Assembly: GCF_013184525.1 (NCBI RefSeq)
Contig: NZ_JAAOIZ010000005.1
Span: forward strand, 1-64,000
Source of the DNA: Chryseobacterium sp. LAM-KRS1
GTDB taxonomy: Bacteria > Bacteroidota > Bacteroidia > Flavobacteriales > Weeksellaceae
Direction of reading: 5' to 3'
DNA: 64,000 nt
Positions 27,139 through 35,244 of this stretch are shown piece by piece (position 1 is the stretch's first letter; every line of letters starts with the position of its first letter). A program made the translations under genes and the position numbers. Below the pieces are notes generated by a model. That model did no database searches, was not told the origin of the DNA, and saw nothing but the letters and a program-made list of their open reading frames with translations.

Positions 27139-27599
27139 ATTCCCTTAACCACTTCCTGAAGTCGATTATGGGCTATATTGATTCCCTGGGCAAATGGTAA
27201 TTTCAGGTGCTGGTCCCTGAAGTCTACGGATTTATAGATGGTTTGGATGGTAATTTTGCTGGTGGTGTCAGTTAATTTTTCAAACTCTAAAAACTCTATC
27301 TGAGCGGGGAAGGGTGTATTTTCCATTTGAAAGGTCCGGATTATTTTCTGATCGGGAATGATCTCATGGATCGTTCCGTTGGCACTGAAAACTACGTCGC
27401 CCTGTGGATTTGAGGTTTCAAAACGGTAGCCGCCATGTTGCTTATTTTCCATTTTTACCACTTTAGTTCCCATCCATTGTTGTACCAATTCGGGTTCTGT
27501 GTAGGCTTTAAAGAGAAGATGGACAGGAAGATCAAATTCCCTGGTGATGAAGATTTCCTGCTTGCCGTCTTCGGCGTGAATTTTTGTTTTTAGTTCCAT
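27114..27599 (-). CDS. SRPBCC (AHSA1/START-like) domain protein
   Basis: 161 residues. Helix-grip fold signatures: ITREFDLPVHLLFKAYTEPELVQQW at the N-terminus and GGYRFETSNPQGDVVFSANGTIHEI in the middle, typical of AHSA1-like proteins. They bind hydrophobic ligands or act as cofactors; the ligand is unknown. In Bacteroidota these genes typically follow an ArsR regulator, as here (73 bases downstream). The last three residues (IRS) and the TAG stop lie in seven-base repeats. Confidence 0.9.
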   Translation of the reverse strand: MELKTKIHAEDGKQEIFITREFDLPVHLLFKAYTEPELVQQWMGTKVVKMENKQHGGYRFETSNPQGDVVFSANGTIHEIIPDQKIIRTFQMENTPFPAQIEFLEFEKLTDTTSKITIQTIYKSVDFRDQHLKLPFAQGINIAHNRLQEVVKGIEKLEIRS

Positions 27600-27657
27600 G
27601 TTTTTGGTTTGAGTGTTTTGGTGTTTGAGAGGGGGAGAGTAAGAGTTGTTGGGTATA
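27600..27657. repeat. G-rich degenerate repeat between ArsR and SRPBCC genes
   Basis: On the plus strand TTTGGTTTGAGTGTTTTGGTGTTTGA-type units followed by GAGGGGGAGAGTAAGAG, similar in style to the two other arrays nearby. A short C-rich partner (CCATTACTTACTACTT) follows at 27669-27685. It fills the gap between the two genes. Confidence 0.6.
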
Positions 27658-27672
27658 ATTATTCATTGCCCA

Positions 27673-28002
27673 TTACTTACTACTTATGTTTTGATATGCT
27701 TTCATCACGCTTTCCAGCTTGTTGAATTTCTCATCCCACATTTTGCGGAAGGGTTCTATAAAATCGGCTATTTCTTTCATTTTATTGGGATTTAGGTGGT
27801 ATATCATTTCGCGGCCGTTTTGTTCCTGAGTTAAAAGTTCACATTCCGTAAGGATCTGTAAATGCTTCGAAACAGTAGGGCGGGCAGTATCAAAATTAGA
27901 AGCAATGGCTCCTGCTGTCATTGATTGGGCAGCCACCAACATCAAAATAGATCTTCGGGTAGGATCTGCTATTGCCTGGAATACATCTCTTCTTAAATTC
28001 AT
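27673..28002 (-). CDS. ArsR/SmtB-family transcriptional regulator
   Basis: 109 residues, winged helix-turn-helix: [22 protein letters not shown], recognition region [21 protein letters not shown], wing GREMIYHLN. No Cys-based metal site is visible, so it may not sense a metal. This type commonly regulates the following SRPBCC gene. The promoter and inverted repeat at 28006-28051 suggest autoregulation of the operon. Confidence 0.92.
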   Translation of the reverse strand: MNLRRDVFQAIADPTRRSILMLVAAQSMTAGAIASNFDTARPTVSKHLQILTECELLTQEQNGREMIYHLNPNKMKEIADFIEPFRKMWDEKFNKLESVMKAYQNISSK

Positions 28003-28005
28003 TGT

Positions 28006-28047
28006 GTAGCTATTTGACTACAAATATATATGAAGTTATTTAGCTAC
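28006..28047. promoter_or_regulatory. Inverted repeat GTAGCTA ... TAGCTAC flanking the ArsR promoter -7 element
   Basis: GTAGCTA at 28006-28012 and TAGCTAC at 28041-28047 are exact inverse copies 28 bases apart, on both sides of the -7 element. A probable operator for the ArsR-type protein (inference). Confidence 0.5.
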
Positions 28048-28051
28048 GCAA
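28021..28051 (-). promoter_or_regulatory. Bacteroidota-type promoter of the ArsR operon
   Basis: On the minus strand TTG (28051-28049), a 20-base spacer and TATATTTG (28028-28021); the ATG at 28002 is 18 bases further. Confidence 0.7.
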
Positions 28052-28530
28052 ATATTTTCCAAAAAAAATTGAAATTGTTTTATATAAATCTTTTGTAAAG
28101 CATTGGATTGCGGCTTTGAGCCCGGAGACAGGGTAGTTGTAAAGGTTAGGAAAAATCATATTATTCTCAAAAAGCAATTGTAACGAATAAAAAAACGATC
28201 AAATAATCGCTGTTTACAAGAGATTGATTATATTTATATCACAAATCAACGATCATTGAGAACCATTCTTAAACTTATAGTAGCTTAAAATCGGCCTTAT
28301 AAACCACAGGCTGATTACTTCTTTATTTGGGTAATTCTATACCCGAACAGGTTTTTCATTTAATCATATTATTTATTGGGTTGCTCACAAAGGCAATTGC
28401 ATGAATTATTTCTACAGTGTCCTGATCATCTTATGGATCAAGACTATAATATTATTAAATGATATCCCAAAATTAATGAAGAATAATAAGCATACTTTAA
28501 ATGATACAATATATTTGGGAGGTAAAAATA
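28052..28530. other. Long intergenic region upstream of DUF1062 gene
   Basis: AT-rich, no convincing gene. A frame at 28401-28595 overlaps the DUF1062 start and has no features. Immediately before the DUF1062 ATG there is TATATTTG (28510-28517) and GGGAGG (28517-28522), the latter a clear Shine-Dalgarno. Confidence 0.45.
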
Positions 28531-29106
28531 ATGAATACTCCCTTTTTAAAAAGAAAATGCAGTCATTGCAGCAGCGACAGATTTTATTGCAGTGAGAAAT
28601 TCAGGATGAACGCTCAAAAAAAGAATATCGATATATGGTTAATTTACAACTGTTTAAAATGTGGGAGCTCCTATAACATGACGATTTTTTCCCGTATAAA
28701 ACCAGAAAACATAGATAAAAATCTTTTCAATAAGTTTTCGGAGAATTGTACAAAGACAGCCTGGGATTACGCGTTTTCCAGGGAAACAGCACGGAAAAAT
28801 AATGTTGAACTGGATTTTGAGAGTGTCCGGTATGAGCTGGAGTATGAAAAGGTTTCAGCAGAAGATATTCTGAATGGTGACCATGATATCATAGCCTTTG
28901 AAATTAAATATCCTTTTGATTTTAATCTTAAATTTTCATCTGTTATAAAAAAATGCTTACAGCTTTCGACAAATAAACTGAACCAATTGATCACGGGAGA
29001 AGCAATACATATCCCGCAAGGTCCACTGCAAAAGAAGCATAAGATTAAGAATAAGGATATAGTACGGATAAACAGAGCAAGATTGAAAAGCATGTACGAT
29101 AATTAA
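28531..29106 (+). CDS. DUF1062 domain-containing protein
   Basis: 191 residues. N-terminal zinc-ribbon-like CSHCSSDRFYCSEKF and CLKCGSSYN (two CxxC pairs), then DIWLIYNC and a C-terminal region ending with RLKSMYDN. This is the DUF1062 layout; function unknown. ATG 28531 was chosen over 28501 because GGGAGG lies eight bases before it, one of the few strong Shine-Dalgarno sequences in the window. Confidence 0.85.
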   Translation: MNTPFLKRKCSHCSSDRFYCSEKFRMNAQKKNIDIWLIYNCLKCGSSYNMTIFSRIKPENIDKNLFNKFSENCTKTAWDYAFSRETARKNNVELDFESVRYELEYEKVSAEDILNGDHDIIAFEIKYPFDFNLKFSSVIKKCLQLSTNKLNQLITGEAIHIPQGPLQKKHKIKNKDIVRINRARLKSMYDN

Positions 29107-29139
29107 TTTGTCACTATTTTGTGATTTAAATTTATTTAA

Positions 29140-29169
29140 AAACCCTCTTACTATAAAGGAAGAGGGTTT
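29140..29169. terminator. Bidirectional terminator between DUF1062 and EamA genes
   Basis: Perfect 10-bp stem AAACCCTCTT / AAGAGGGTTT with a 10-base loop, AT-rich on both sides, between convergent genes. Confidence 0.8.
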
Positions 29170-29176
29170 GTATATA

Positions 29177-30043
29177 TTATTTTTTCCTGATCGAAATGAT
29201 AGTCTGTAATACAACAGAAGTAATGATCAGAGAAAGTCCAATATAGAATGAATGATTTACCTGTTTGCTTTCATTAAAGAATACAAAGGCCATGATAATT
29301 GCGTAAACAGGCTCCAGATTGAAGGTTAAGTTCACTGTAAATGCAGGGATCTTTTTTAAAACCTCTGCAAATATAACATAGAGACCCACTGTACAAAAGA
29401 GAGCCAGGATCATCAGATAACCGATATCATTCATCCCGGGAATCATACTTTCCATCGGGAAAAAATAAAGATAAACCGGTAGGACAGCTCCCAGGCAAAC
29501 AGTTCCACTAAGCATCTGGTAGTAATTAATGACTTTGGTGTCATAATGTTGAACCAAGCGCTTGTTGAAAATGGTATATAAAGCGCCAATAGCGGATGAA
29601 ATAACACCTAAACCGATTCCTAATTGATATGATGTATCAAAATGAAAAATCAGACTGATCCCCAAAACCGTTAATAAACTTAACAACAGCTCGGAAATCT
29701 TAAACGGTTCCTTATCGATAAGAGGTTTGAATACGGCAGTAAAAAAACTGGTCAGACAATAACACACTACACCTATGGAGATATTAGCGTATTTGATACT
29801 TGCGTAAAAAAATAACCAGTGCAAGGTAATCAGTATTCCAATTTTGGCTATATGGAATTTTCCCCGGGTTGAAATCATATAAGGGATTCTCAGCGATTTG
29901 AGAATCACGAATAAAATGAGAGTAGAGAATAACAGCCGGTACCAGACCAGAAGACCTTCACTAAGCGAGATGAGTTTTCCGAATATTCCTGTAAATCCGG
30001 CCAGTATAACGGCCAAATGTAATAATACATATGATTTTTTCAT
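29177..30043 (-). CDS. EamA/DMT-superfamily transporter
   Basis: 288 residues with ten predicted membrane helices in two EamA repeats (about 5-135 and 150-285). PVYAIIMAFVFFNES near residue 245 is a characteristic segment of the second repeat. A drug/metabolite exporter or importer of the inner membrane; substrate unknown. Convergent with the DUF1062 gene. Confidence 0.9.
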   Translation of the reverse strand: MKKSYVLLHLAVILAGFTGIFGKLISLSEGLLVWYRLLFSTLILFVILKSLRIPYMISTRGKFHIAKIGILITLHWLFFYASIKYANISIGVVCYCLTSFFTAVFKPLIDKEPFKISELLLSLLTVLGISLIFHFDTSYQLGIGLGVISSAIGALYTIFNKRLVQHYDTKVINYYQMLSGTVCLGAVLPVYLYFFPMESMIPGMNDIGYLMILALFCTVGLYVIFAEVLKKIPAFTVNLTFNLEPVYAIIMAFVFFNESKQVNHSFYIGLSLIITSVVLQTIISIRKK

Positions 30044-30247
30044 GAGACAATTTGCCTGTCTGTAAAGACAAAGATTTTAATTAATAGGTCATTGAATCTG
30101 AAGCATTAGAAAACAGCCAATAAAATTTTATCAGCGTTAATACTTCAGTTACACTTTAGAAATATTAAAATCTTGGAGGAGGCAAACAGCTTGAATGGTT
30201 CATATTGGATTGTATTACGGCAAATATAAGAATTAAATCCAGGAATA

Positions 30248-30643
30248 CTACATGTGGAATACATTAAAGGTATGGCCGTCAGGATCCGAAAAAACAAATC
30301 CATAATAATTATCTCCGAAACTTTGAGGCGCCGAGACAATGGTGCCACCGGCTTTTTCAACTTCTTTAGCCCAGTCATCTGCCTGATCTTTGCTTTCTGC
30401 AGATAGCGTAAAAACAATCTCATGGACTTTCTGGGTGTCGCAGAATTCTAACGGCTTAAGATTGGACTCCAGGATATTTTTCAGGAAAAAATGGATCACA
30501 AAATCATTGTCACCAAAGAAAAAGCTTACCAGCTGATCAGAGGTGTGCGGACCATTAGGTTTAAATCCTAAGTCTGTATAAAATTTGTGGGTACGTTCAA
30601 GATTGGCTACGGCCAGATTTGACCAGATCATTTTAGGTTTCAT
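30248..30643 (-). CDS. VOC family protein (glyoxalase/bleomycin-resistance fold)
   Basis: 131 residues. Two beta-alpha-beta-beta-beta modules: IWSNLAVANLERTHKFYTDLGFKPN at the start and FGDNYYGFVFSDPDGHTFNVFHM at the end, a characteristic VOC C-terminus. Metal-dependent enzyme or binding protein; substrate unknown. Isolated gene with 204 bases to the EamA gene, in which nothing was recognised. Confidence 0.9.
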   Translation of the reverse strand: MKPKMIWSNLAVANLERTHKFYTDLGFKPNGPHTSDQLVSFFFGDNDFVIHFFLKNILESNLKPLEFCDTQKVHEIVFTLSAESKDQADDWAKEVEKAGGTIVSAPQSFGDNYYGFVFSDPDGHTFNVFHM

Positions 30644-30876
30644 AATGATTTTATTTTTTGGTTAGGATAAAGGTATAGGGTTTATAAAGAATCTGCATTG
30701 CCATATGGCAAGATTTGTAATGGCTGAGAATCGGATATTTGAAAAGGTGACAGAAAGATGAGCGTATGAAGGATAATTACCCCTATTCGGAATGAATTTA
30801 AAAAGTCCTATAATTTATATTATGTTAAATTGTATATGCTAGTATAATTTCATGCATCATTTTATCATAAGCATAC

Positions 30877-31284
30877 TTAATAATTTCTTTGAATTATAAA
30901 TGCTTCAGAAATATTTTTCATTCCAATTTTTTCATAAAATTTAAATGCATTTGCATTTGAATGCAAAATTAGTTTGCATTCATTGCCTGCACTTTCTTTT
31001 GTAAGTTCAATTAATTTTTTTCCAATATTCAGATTTCGATATTGTAAGTCAACGCAAAGATCTGAAAGATAGCAACAATAACTAAAGTCGCACAAAGAAC
31101 GAGCAATTCCAACAAGTTTTGTATTATCCCAAGCAGAAACTATCAGATTTGCATTAGTGAACATTTTTTGTAAACGAATTTTATCATTCATATCTTCAAG
31201 TGGCAAATAATCAGAATCAAATAATAAGGCTATTATTTTTTCAATTTCTATTTCTTTGTTTAATTTATATATTATGTCTTTCAT
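30877..31284 (-). CDS. GNAT family N-acetyltransferase
   Basis: 135 residues. Motif A is LSDLCVDLQYRNLNIGKKLIE (about 73-93, with RNLNIGK as the acetyl-CoA loop), and ANAFKFYEKIGMKN is motif B. More AT-rich than its neighbours, with a low-GC leader. Upstream (31285-31410) the sequence CTATAACG ... TTGTCAAAT ... TTGTCAAAT resembles the cassette-like flanks I recall around such genes in Bacteroidota, so acquisition by transfer is possible but unproven. Confidence 0.85.
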   Translation of the reverse strand: MKDIIYKLNKEIEIEKIIALLFDSDYLPLEDMNDKIRLQKMFTNANLIVSAWDNTKLVGIARSLCDFSYCCYLSDLCVDLQYRNLNIGKKLIELTKESAGNECKLILHSNANAFKFYEKIGMKNISEAFIIQRNY

Positions 31285-31485
31285 ATAATTCCCTATAACG
31301 AAGTGTTGTCAAATGCCTTGTCAAATTTATCTGTAAGTTGGCAGAGCAAATTTGTTTTAATTCTTACTAAAGACTGATTGTTTTAACTATACAAAGTTGT
31401 GTATGGTTTATATAAAAGCCTTCTAAATAATACAAAACTCTAATTAAAAATTTCAGTACGCTCCCTTATGAATACAAGTATTATT

Positions 31486-32190
31486 TTATTTATTGTTGAT
31501 AATCGGTGCGAGTTCTGTTTTTAATTTGTCAAACTCTTCTTTGCTCATCATATCAATTTCTACTAGATCTTTTGCTTCCTTTAATTTTGCTATCGCTTCA
31601 TCTCTAGTCATCTTTCTGTTTTTTAAAAGAATTTCACCAGATTCAATTCCTAATTCTGTATCCATTACACTTAAATATTTATTTATTCCGAAAGCTCGAC
31701 CATTTATTTCTCCTAAAACCATAACTACATACAAAGGCTTGTTTTTACTACCTCTATGGTATGCTTTTATCTCTCTGACAATAACCGTAGTGTTCTTTAA
31801 ACTGTTGTCTGCCATATTCTGTGCATCACCACCCATAGCAGACATAATACTTCCAAATCCAGCTGGTCTGCCCATTTGTATAAATTCATAAGTTTTTTTT
31901 GAAGTACTTCTTGATTGTGCAATACCTCCTCTTGCTCTACCTCCATAACTTCCTGAATAAGTTCTTGTATTCAGTTCTTGAGATGTAGGATATCCTAATA
32001 TTAATGTATCACCAACCTTCACACTATTTTTATTCGTTGTTATATATTCTTTAACCTGAGCACCATTTTTAATAGTGTTGAAAAAATTAATGTCCTGAGT
32101 GTTTTCGTAAGTCAATAAATCAATATCTTCTTGAGCTTGAATATTAGCTATTGAGAAAATAATAGTAAAAAAAGTAATTGTTTTTTTCAT
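31486..32190 (-). CDS. Exported hypothetical protein with SHOCT-like C-terminus
   Basis: 234 residues: a signal peptide (1-19), a beta-rich domain, a Gly/Arg/Ser-rich low-complexity stretch (about 78-96, SYGGRARGGIAQSRS), more beta strands, then two short helices at the C-terminus (about 193-230: AIAKLKEAKDLVEIDMMSKEEF) of the SHOCT style. No function known. Monocistronic. Confidence 0.65.
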   Translation of the reverse strand: MKKTITFFTIIFSIANIQAQEDIDLLTYENTQDINFFNTIKNGAQVKEYITTNKNSVKVGDTLILGYPTSQELNTRTYSGSYGGRARGGIAQSRSTSKKTYEFIQMGRPAGFGSIMSAMGGDAQNMADNSLKNTTVIVREIKAYHRGSKNKPLYVVMVLGEINGRAFGINKYLSVMDTELGIESGEILLKNRKMTRDEAIAKLKEAKDLVEIDMMSKEEFDKLKTELAPIINNK

Positions 32191-32453
32191 AATTGTTATT
32201 TATTATAGTTGTTTTATTTAATATTCGTTTTGAGATTTTAAATATTAAATTTCAGAAATATTGTGCATTTTTCAAATAAAAATCCTAAAAATCTGATGTT
32301 ACCGCTCTAAACCTATCAATATCCCTACTTTGTTCTATCTCAAATATTTAGTAGTCTTTTCTGTTTATGTACTAACCAAAGATAATCAATCTAATCTATC
32401 ATAATCTACGGGATGTCGTAAACAGCAAATACAAAGTATTTATATTACAATAC
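32191..32453. other. Intergenic region
   Basis: AT-rich; neither coding potential nor a clear promoter of the TTG/TAnnTTTG type was recognised. Confidence 0.4.
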
Positions 32454-32482
32454 AAAACCAGGCTTATTGTAAGCCTGGTTTT
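32454..32482 (-). terminator. Terminator after outer-membrane barrel gene
   Basis: Perfect 13-bp stem AAAACCAGGCTTA / TAAGCCTGGTTTT with a 3-base loop, 18 bases beyond the stop of the minus-strand gene. Confidence 0.85.
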
Positions 32483-32500
32483 TGGAAGAATGTTTCAATT

Positions 32501-33184
32501 TTATTTAAATATATAATTGACTCCTAAACTGATCACCTGTTCAGATTTCCTTTTCTTTGTCAGAGGGTCTTTAGTCCACGATTCATTAAGTTTAGGATAT
32601 GTATTGGAGATACCAAAATCATATTTTACCATAAATTCTAATTGTCTTTTGTAGCTATAGCCGGCCCCTATTCCAATTCCGAAATTAAACTTATTGGCTT
32701 TTCCACTAATTTCCGGGTATTTCGGATCTGTTACATTAGGATCATAATAAGGTCTGCTGATTGGTACATTTCTGACGTTCTGGCTTAATAAAAAATTAAA
32801 TCTTGGACCCGCCAATGCAAAAAACTCTGATTCGCTGGAAGAAAAATATCCTTTTACATAAATAGGGACACTCAAATAATTATTGGCATAAACGGCATCA
32901 TATCCATAGCCTTCCCTACCCTTAATACTTTTGTCCCTACCTGTCTCTCCTGCACCGTAAAATGTAACTTCCGGCTGGATAAAAAACTGGTTCGTACTCT
33001 CTATAGGTATCATAGCCAATGCACCCGCCTGAAACGTAAATCTCGGACCAGAAGGGTTATGTGCGTTTCTTACACTTGAAAAGTTTCCACCGGCTGTGAC
33101 CCCAAATCTTGTGGACTTTAAATTAATTTGCGCGGACGCCAAAGTAGACGCCAAAACAGACGCTAACAATACTTTTTTCATCAT
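32501..33184 (-). CDS. Outer-membrane beta-barrel (PorT-type) protein
   Basis: 227 residues. Signal peptide (MMKKVLLASVLASTLASA), then alternating amphipathic strands with aromatic belts, ending SLGVNYIFK with a C-terminal Phe-Lys. TRFGVTAGGNFSSV and the FALAGPRFNFLLSQNV segment fit the outer-membrane protein beta-barrel domain of Bacteroidota. A probable eight-stranded barrel of unknown role. The minus-strand -7 element TACATTTG is at 33205-33212, 21-28 bases before the start. Confidence 0.82.
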   Translation of the reverse strand: MMKKVLLASVLASTLASAQINLKSTRFGVTAGGNFSSVRNAHNPSGPRFTFQAGALAMIPIESTNQFFIQPEVTFYGAGETGRDKSIKGREGYGYDAVYANNYLSVPIYVKGYFSSSESEFFALAGPRFNFLLSQNVRNVPISRPYYDPNVTDPKYPEISGKANKFNFGIGIGAGYSYKRQLEFMVKYDFGISNTYPKLNESWTKDPLTKKRKSEQVISLGVNYIFK

Positions 33185-33433
33185 AAAATTGTGTTTTACG
33201 ATTGCAAATGTAATTGTAATAAAATAGAAGGATTATTTTAAAATATCCTATTAATGGTAATTTGAGGCTTGATCAAAGAAAATAAAAAATGGTTGTGATA
33301 ATAAAATAATCATCAATTTTTTACTTTAAATAAAAAAAAGATGAGTAATTAGAAGAATTTTAAATGATAATATTGATGAAGTTTTAATTAAGAACCAGGC
33401 CACATTTGCTTTTAGTTATGTCTTTTGAGTTGT

Positions 33434-34294
33434 TCAGATGAATACTTCACCTTGTGCGATTTTACAAACATCCCCTTCTACAAAAACATGATCCATTTGT
33501 TCATTTTCACCGGTGACCATAACTTTAATCTGGCTTGGTCTTCCCAAAAAATGTCCCTGCTCAATAATGATTTCGCTATTTATTTCTGCAATTTTATTCT
33601 CAACTAAGTAGGCACCTACAGGACCAGCTGAGCTTCCTGTGGCAACATCTTCTACCCAACCCTGATTATCCCAGGTTCTCCCCTGCTTTCCGGCAACATC
33701 CAGAACAAATATGAATTTGGCACCAATTTCATTAAGCTTAACTTCTAAATCAGGAATTATAATTTTTGATTTGCCTAATGCACTGGCTTTTACAGGAACT
33801 ATTAAGTAAGGTAAACCTGTAGAAACTACCTGAAATGGAAATTCTTCGAATTTGTCCTCCATGCTCAGATTTAAATAGCTCAAAAATTCATTTTCTTGTT
33901 CTTTTCTTAATACCGTTTTAAATTCCGGAATTCCCTGATTCATTCTTGCTGAATAATAGTTGGTTTTTTTTGTTGTTTCCACAACAACCGGCTTTTCATT
34001 AAGCTCAATAGTCCAGCTGTTTCTCTCCTTTTCCGGGGAATAAAGATCGTGAAGCATTGCAGACAAGCCGATTATGGGGTGTCCTGCAAAATCCAACTCT
34101 TCTTCAACTGTAAATATGTATGCTCTGAAAGTGTTCGGATTGATTTTATAATAAAAGATACTTTCAAATTGCTTCATTTCCTGCGTTAGAATATGCATGC
34201 TCTTTTTATCAAATTCCTCATTAATCTCAAAAATGGTCAATCCGTTTCCAGAAAATTTCTTTTTTGAGAAAACATCTACATGGTAGTACTTCAT
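33434..34294 (-). CDS. PhzF-family isomerase-like protein
   Basis: 286 residues of the diaminopimelate-epimerase-like fold: YHVDVFSKKKFSGNGLTIF at the start, Glu44 in QFESIF at the position of the catalytic Glu45 of PhzF, LDFAGHPIIG (about 70) and EDVATGSSAGPVGAY (about 223). Family members isomerise or epimerise small acids; the substrate is unknown. A second, shorter PhzF gene lies at 45246. No phenazine genes are present, so phenazine synthesis is unlikely. Confidence 0.9.
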   Translation of the reverse strand: MKYYHVDVFSKKKFSGNGLTIFEINEEFDKKSMHILTQEMKQFESIFYYKINPNTFRAYIFTVEEELDFAGHPIIGLSAMLHDLYSPEKERNSWTIELNEKPVVVETTKKTNYYSARMNQGIPEFKTVLRKEQENEFLSYLNLSMEDKFEEFPFQVVSTGLPYLIVPVKASALGKSKIIIPDLEVKLNEIGAKFIFVLDVAGKQGRTWDNQGWVEDVATGSSAGPVGAYLVENKIAEINSEIIIEQGHFLGRPSQIKVMVTGENEQMDHVFVEGDVCKIAQGEVFI

Positions 34295-34338
34295 TATATT
34301 TATTTTTGTTCAGTTTGTTGGATATATTTTTTTATCTC

Positions 34339-34947
34339 TTATAAAGAATCCTGTTTTTTGCCTGATGCTCTTTTCTTGTAATTCAACAGATAAGTTCCTT
34401 TGTCCGAATTTTTTGAGAAATTACTACCGAACTCCCAAAGGAAACGGGCATTTGCTCTCGCCTTTTCGTTGGTGAAATTTTCATATTCAATTCTGTACAG
34501 TGAGCTGAATAAACGGGAACGCCCAACACCATGATGACAATGGATCAAAACAGGATAATTTTTAGGGTTATCCATAATAGATAAAAACTTTTTTACCGTG
34601 CTGTCCTGAGGAATCTGATCGGTGGGCAAATTGAAATAATGAATACCTGAAAGCTTATCTACGGCATTTTCTTCCGCATTTACCTGTTTCTTTGTTTCCG
34701 GGTTGAGTTCCGTTTGCTGCAGGCCATCCCGTAGGTCAATAACCGTTTTTATATTGTGACTCTTTAATACCTCCGGTAATTTGTCAGGAGGAATAACTCC
34801 TGAATTGTACACCTTGTTTTCTGAAATGGTGACTAAATTATACCGCACCTTCTTTTGATAAAGGGCACCAACTAAAAATAAAAAAGCTATTATTAAAAGC
34901 GGAATTAGTATTTTTTTCAGCGTATTGTTTTTAAAATTCAGGTTCAT
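34339..34947 (-). CDS. Membrane-anchored dual-specificity/tyrosine phosphatase
   Basis: 202 residues. One N-terminal membrane helix (12-30), then a phosphatase domain with the CX5R active-site loop HCHHGVGRSR (Cys137, Arg143), preceded by general-acid region NLPTDQIPQDS (Asp110 or Asp115). Resembles bacterial DSP-like or tyrosine phosphatases acting on proteins or sugar phosphates; location of the catalytic domain (periplasm or cytoplasm) is not certain. It starts 44 bases before the PhzF gene, likely one transcript. Confidence 0.82.
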   Translation of the reverse strand: MNLNFKNNTLKKILIPLLIIAFLFLVGALYQKKVRYNLVTISENKVYNSGVIPPDKLPEVLKSHNIKTVIDLRDGLQQTELNPETKKQVNAEENAVDKLSGIHYFNLPTDQIPQDSTVKKFLSIMDNPKNYPVLIHCHHGVGRSRLFSSLYRIEYENFTNEKARANARFLWEFGSNFSKNSDKGTYLLNYKKRASGKKQDSL

Positions 34948-35115
34948 GATTGAAGGGTTAAATCTTGTATCGTGGAAAGCTCTAATTTATTTAAAAATAT
35001 TCATTTTTTCTATAAAAATGTTTTACGTAAAAAACATTTTTGATCTAAGGGCTATCCGGGGTTTATTTGACTTTTTGAAATGCAAATTACTGGTAGTTAG
35101 CTTTTAAATATAAAG

Positions 35116-35141
35116 AAAAGGAGACCAGAAGGTCTCCTTTT
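35116..35141. terminator. Strong hairpin terminator (probably bidirectional)
   Basis: Stem AAAAGGAGACC / GGTCTCCTTTT with an AGAA loop; A/T-rich on both sides. Placed to end transcription of the SDR gene on the minus strand. Confidence 0.75.
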
Positions 35142-35207
35142 TATTTCAATAATTTTCTGTAAATGTCTAAAAGAACCGATGTATTATGCATCAAATGAAT
35201 TCTACTG

Positions 35208-35236
35208 ATCCGGCAGATCACTCGGGTCTGCCGGAT
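35208..35236. terminator. Second hairpin beyond the SDR gene
   Basis: Perfect 10-bp stem ATCCGGCAGA / TCTGCCGGAT with a 9-base loop. T-rich on the plus side only, so a classic terminator form in the plus direction, though no plus-strand gene precedes it; it may act as an mRNA 3'-end stem for the SDR transcript. Confidence 0.55.
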
Positions 35237-35244
35237 TTTATTAT

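Noticed and set aside
25019..27685. CRISPR array
   Set aside because: Repeat units are only seven to eight bases, degenerate and contiguous, without unique spacers or cas genes.
30145..30423. A 92-codon minus-strand frame overlapping the VOC gene
   Set aside because: It is a shifted reading of the VOC gene end and the gap after it; no protein features.
33434..34294. Phenazine biosynthesis
   Set aside because: Only PhzF-type fold proteins (two genes) are found and no other phz genes; PhzF homologues are common without phenazines.
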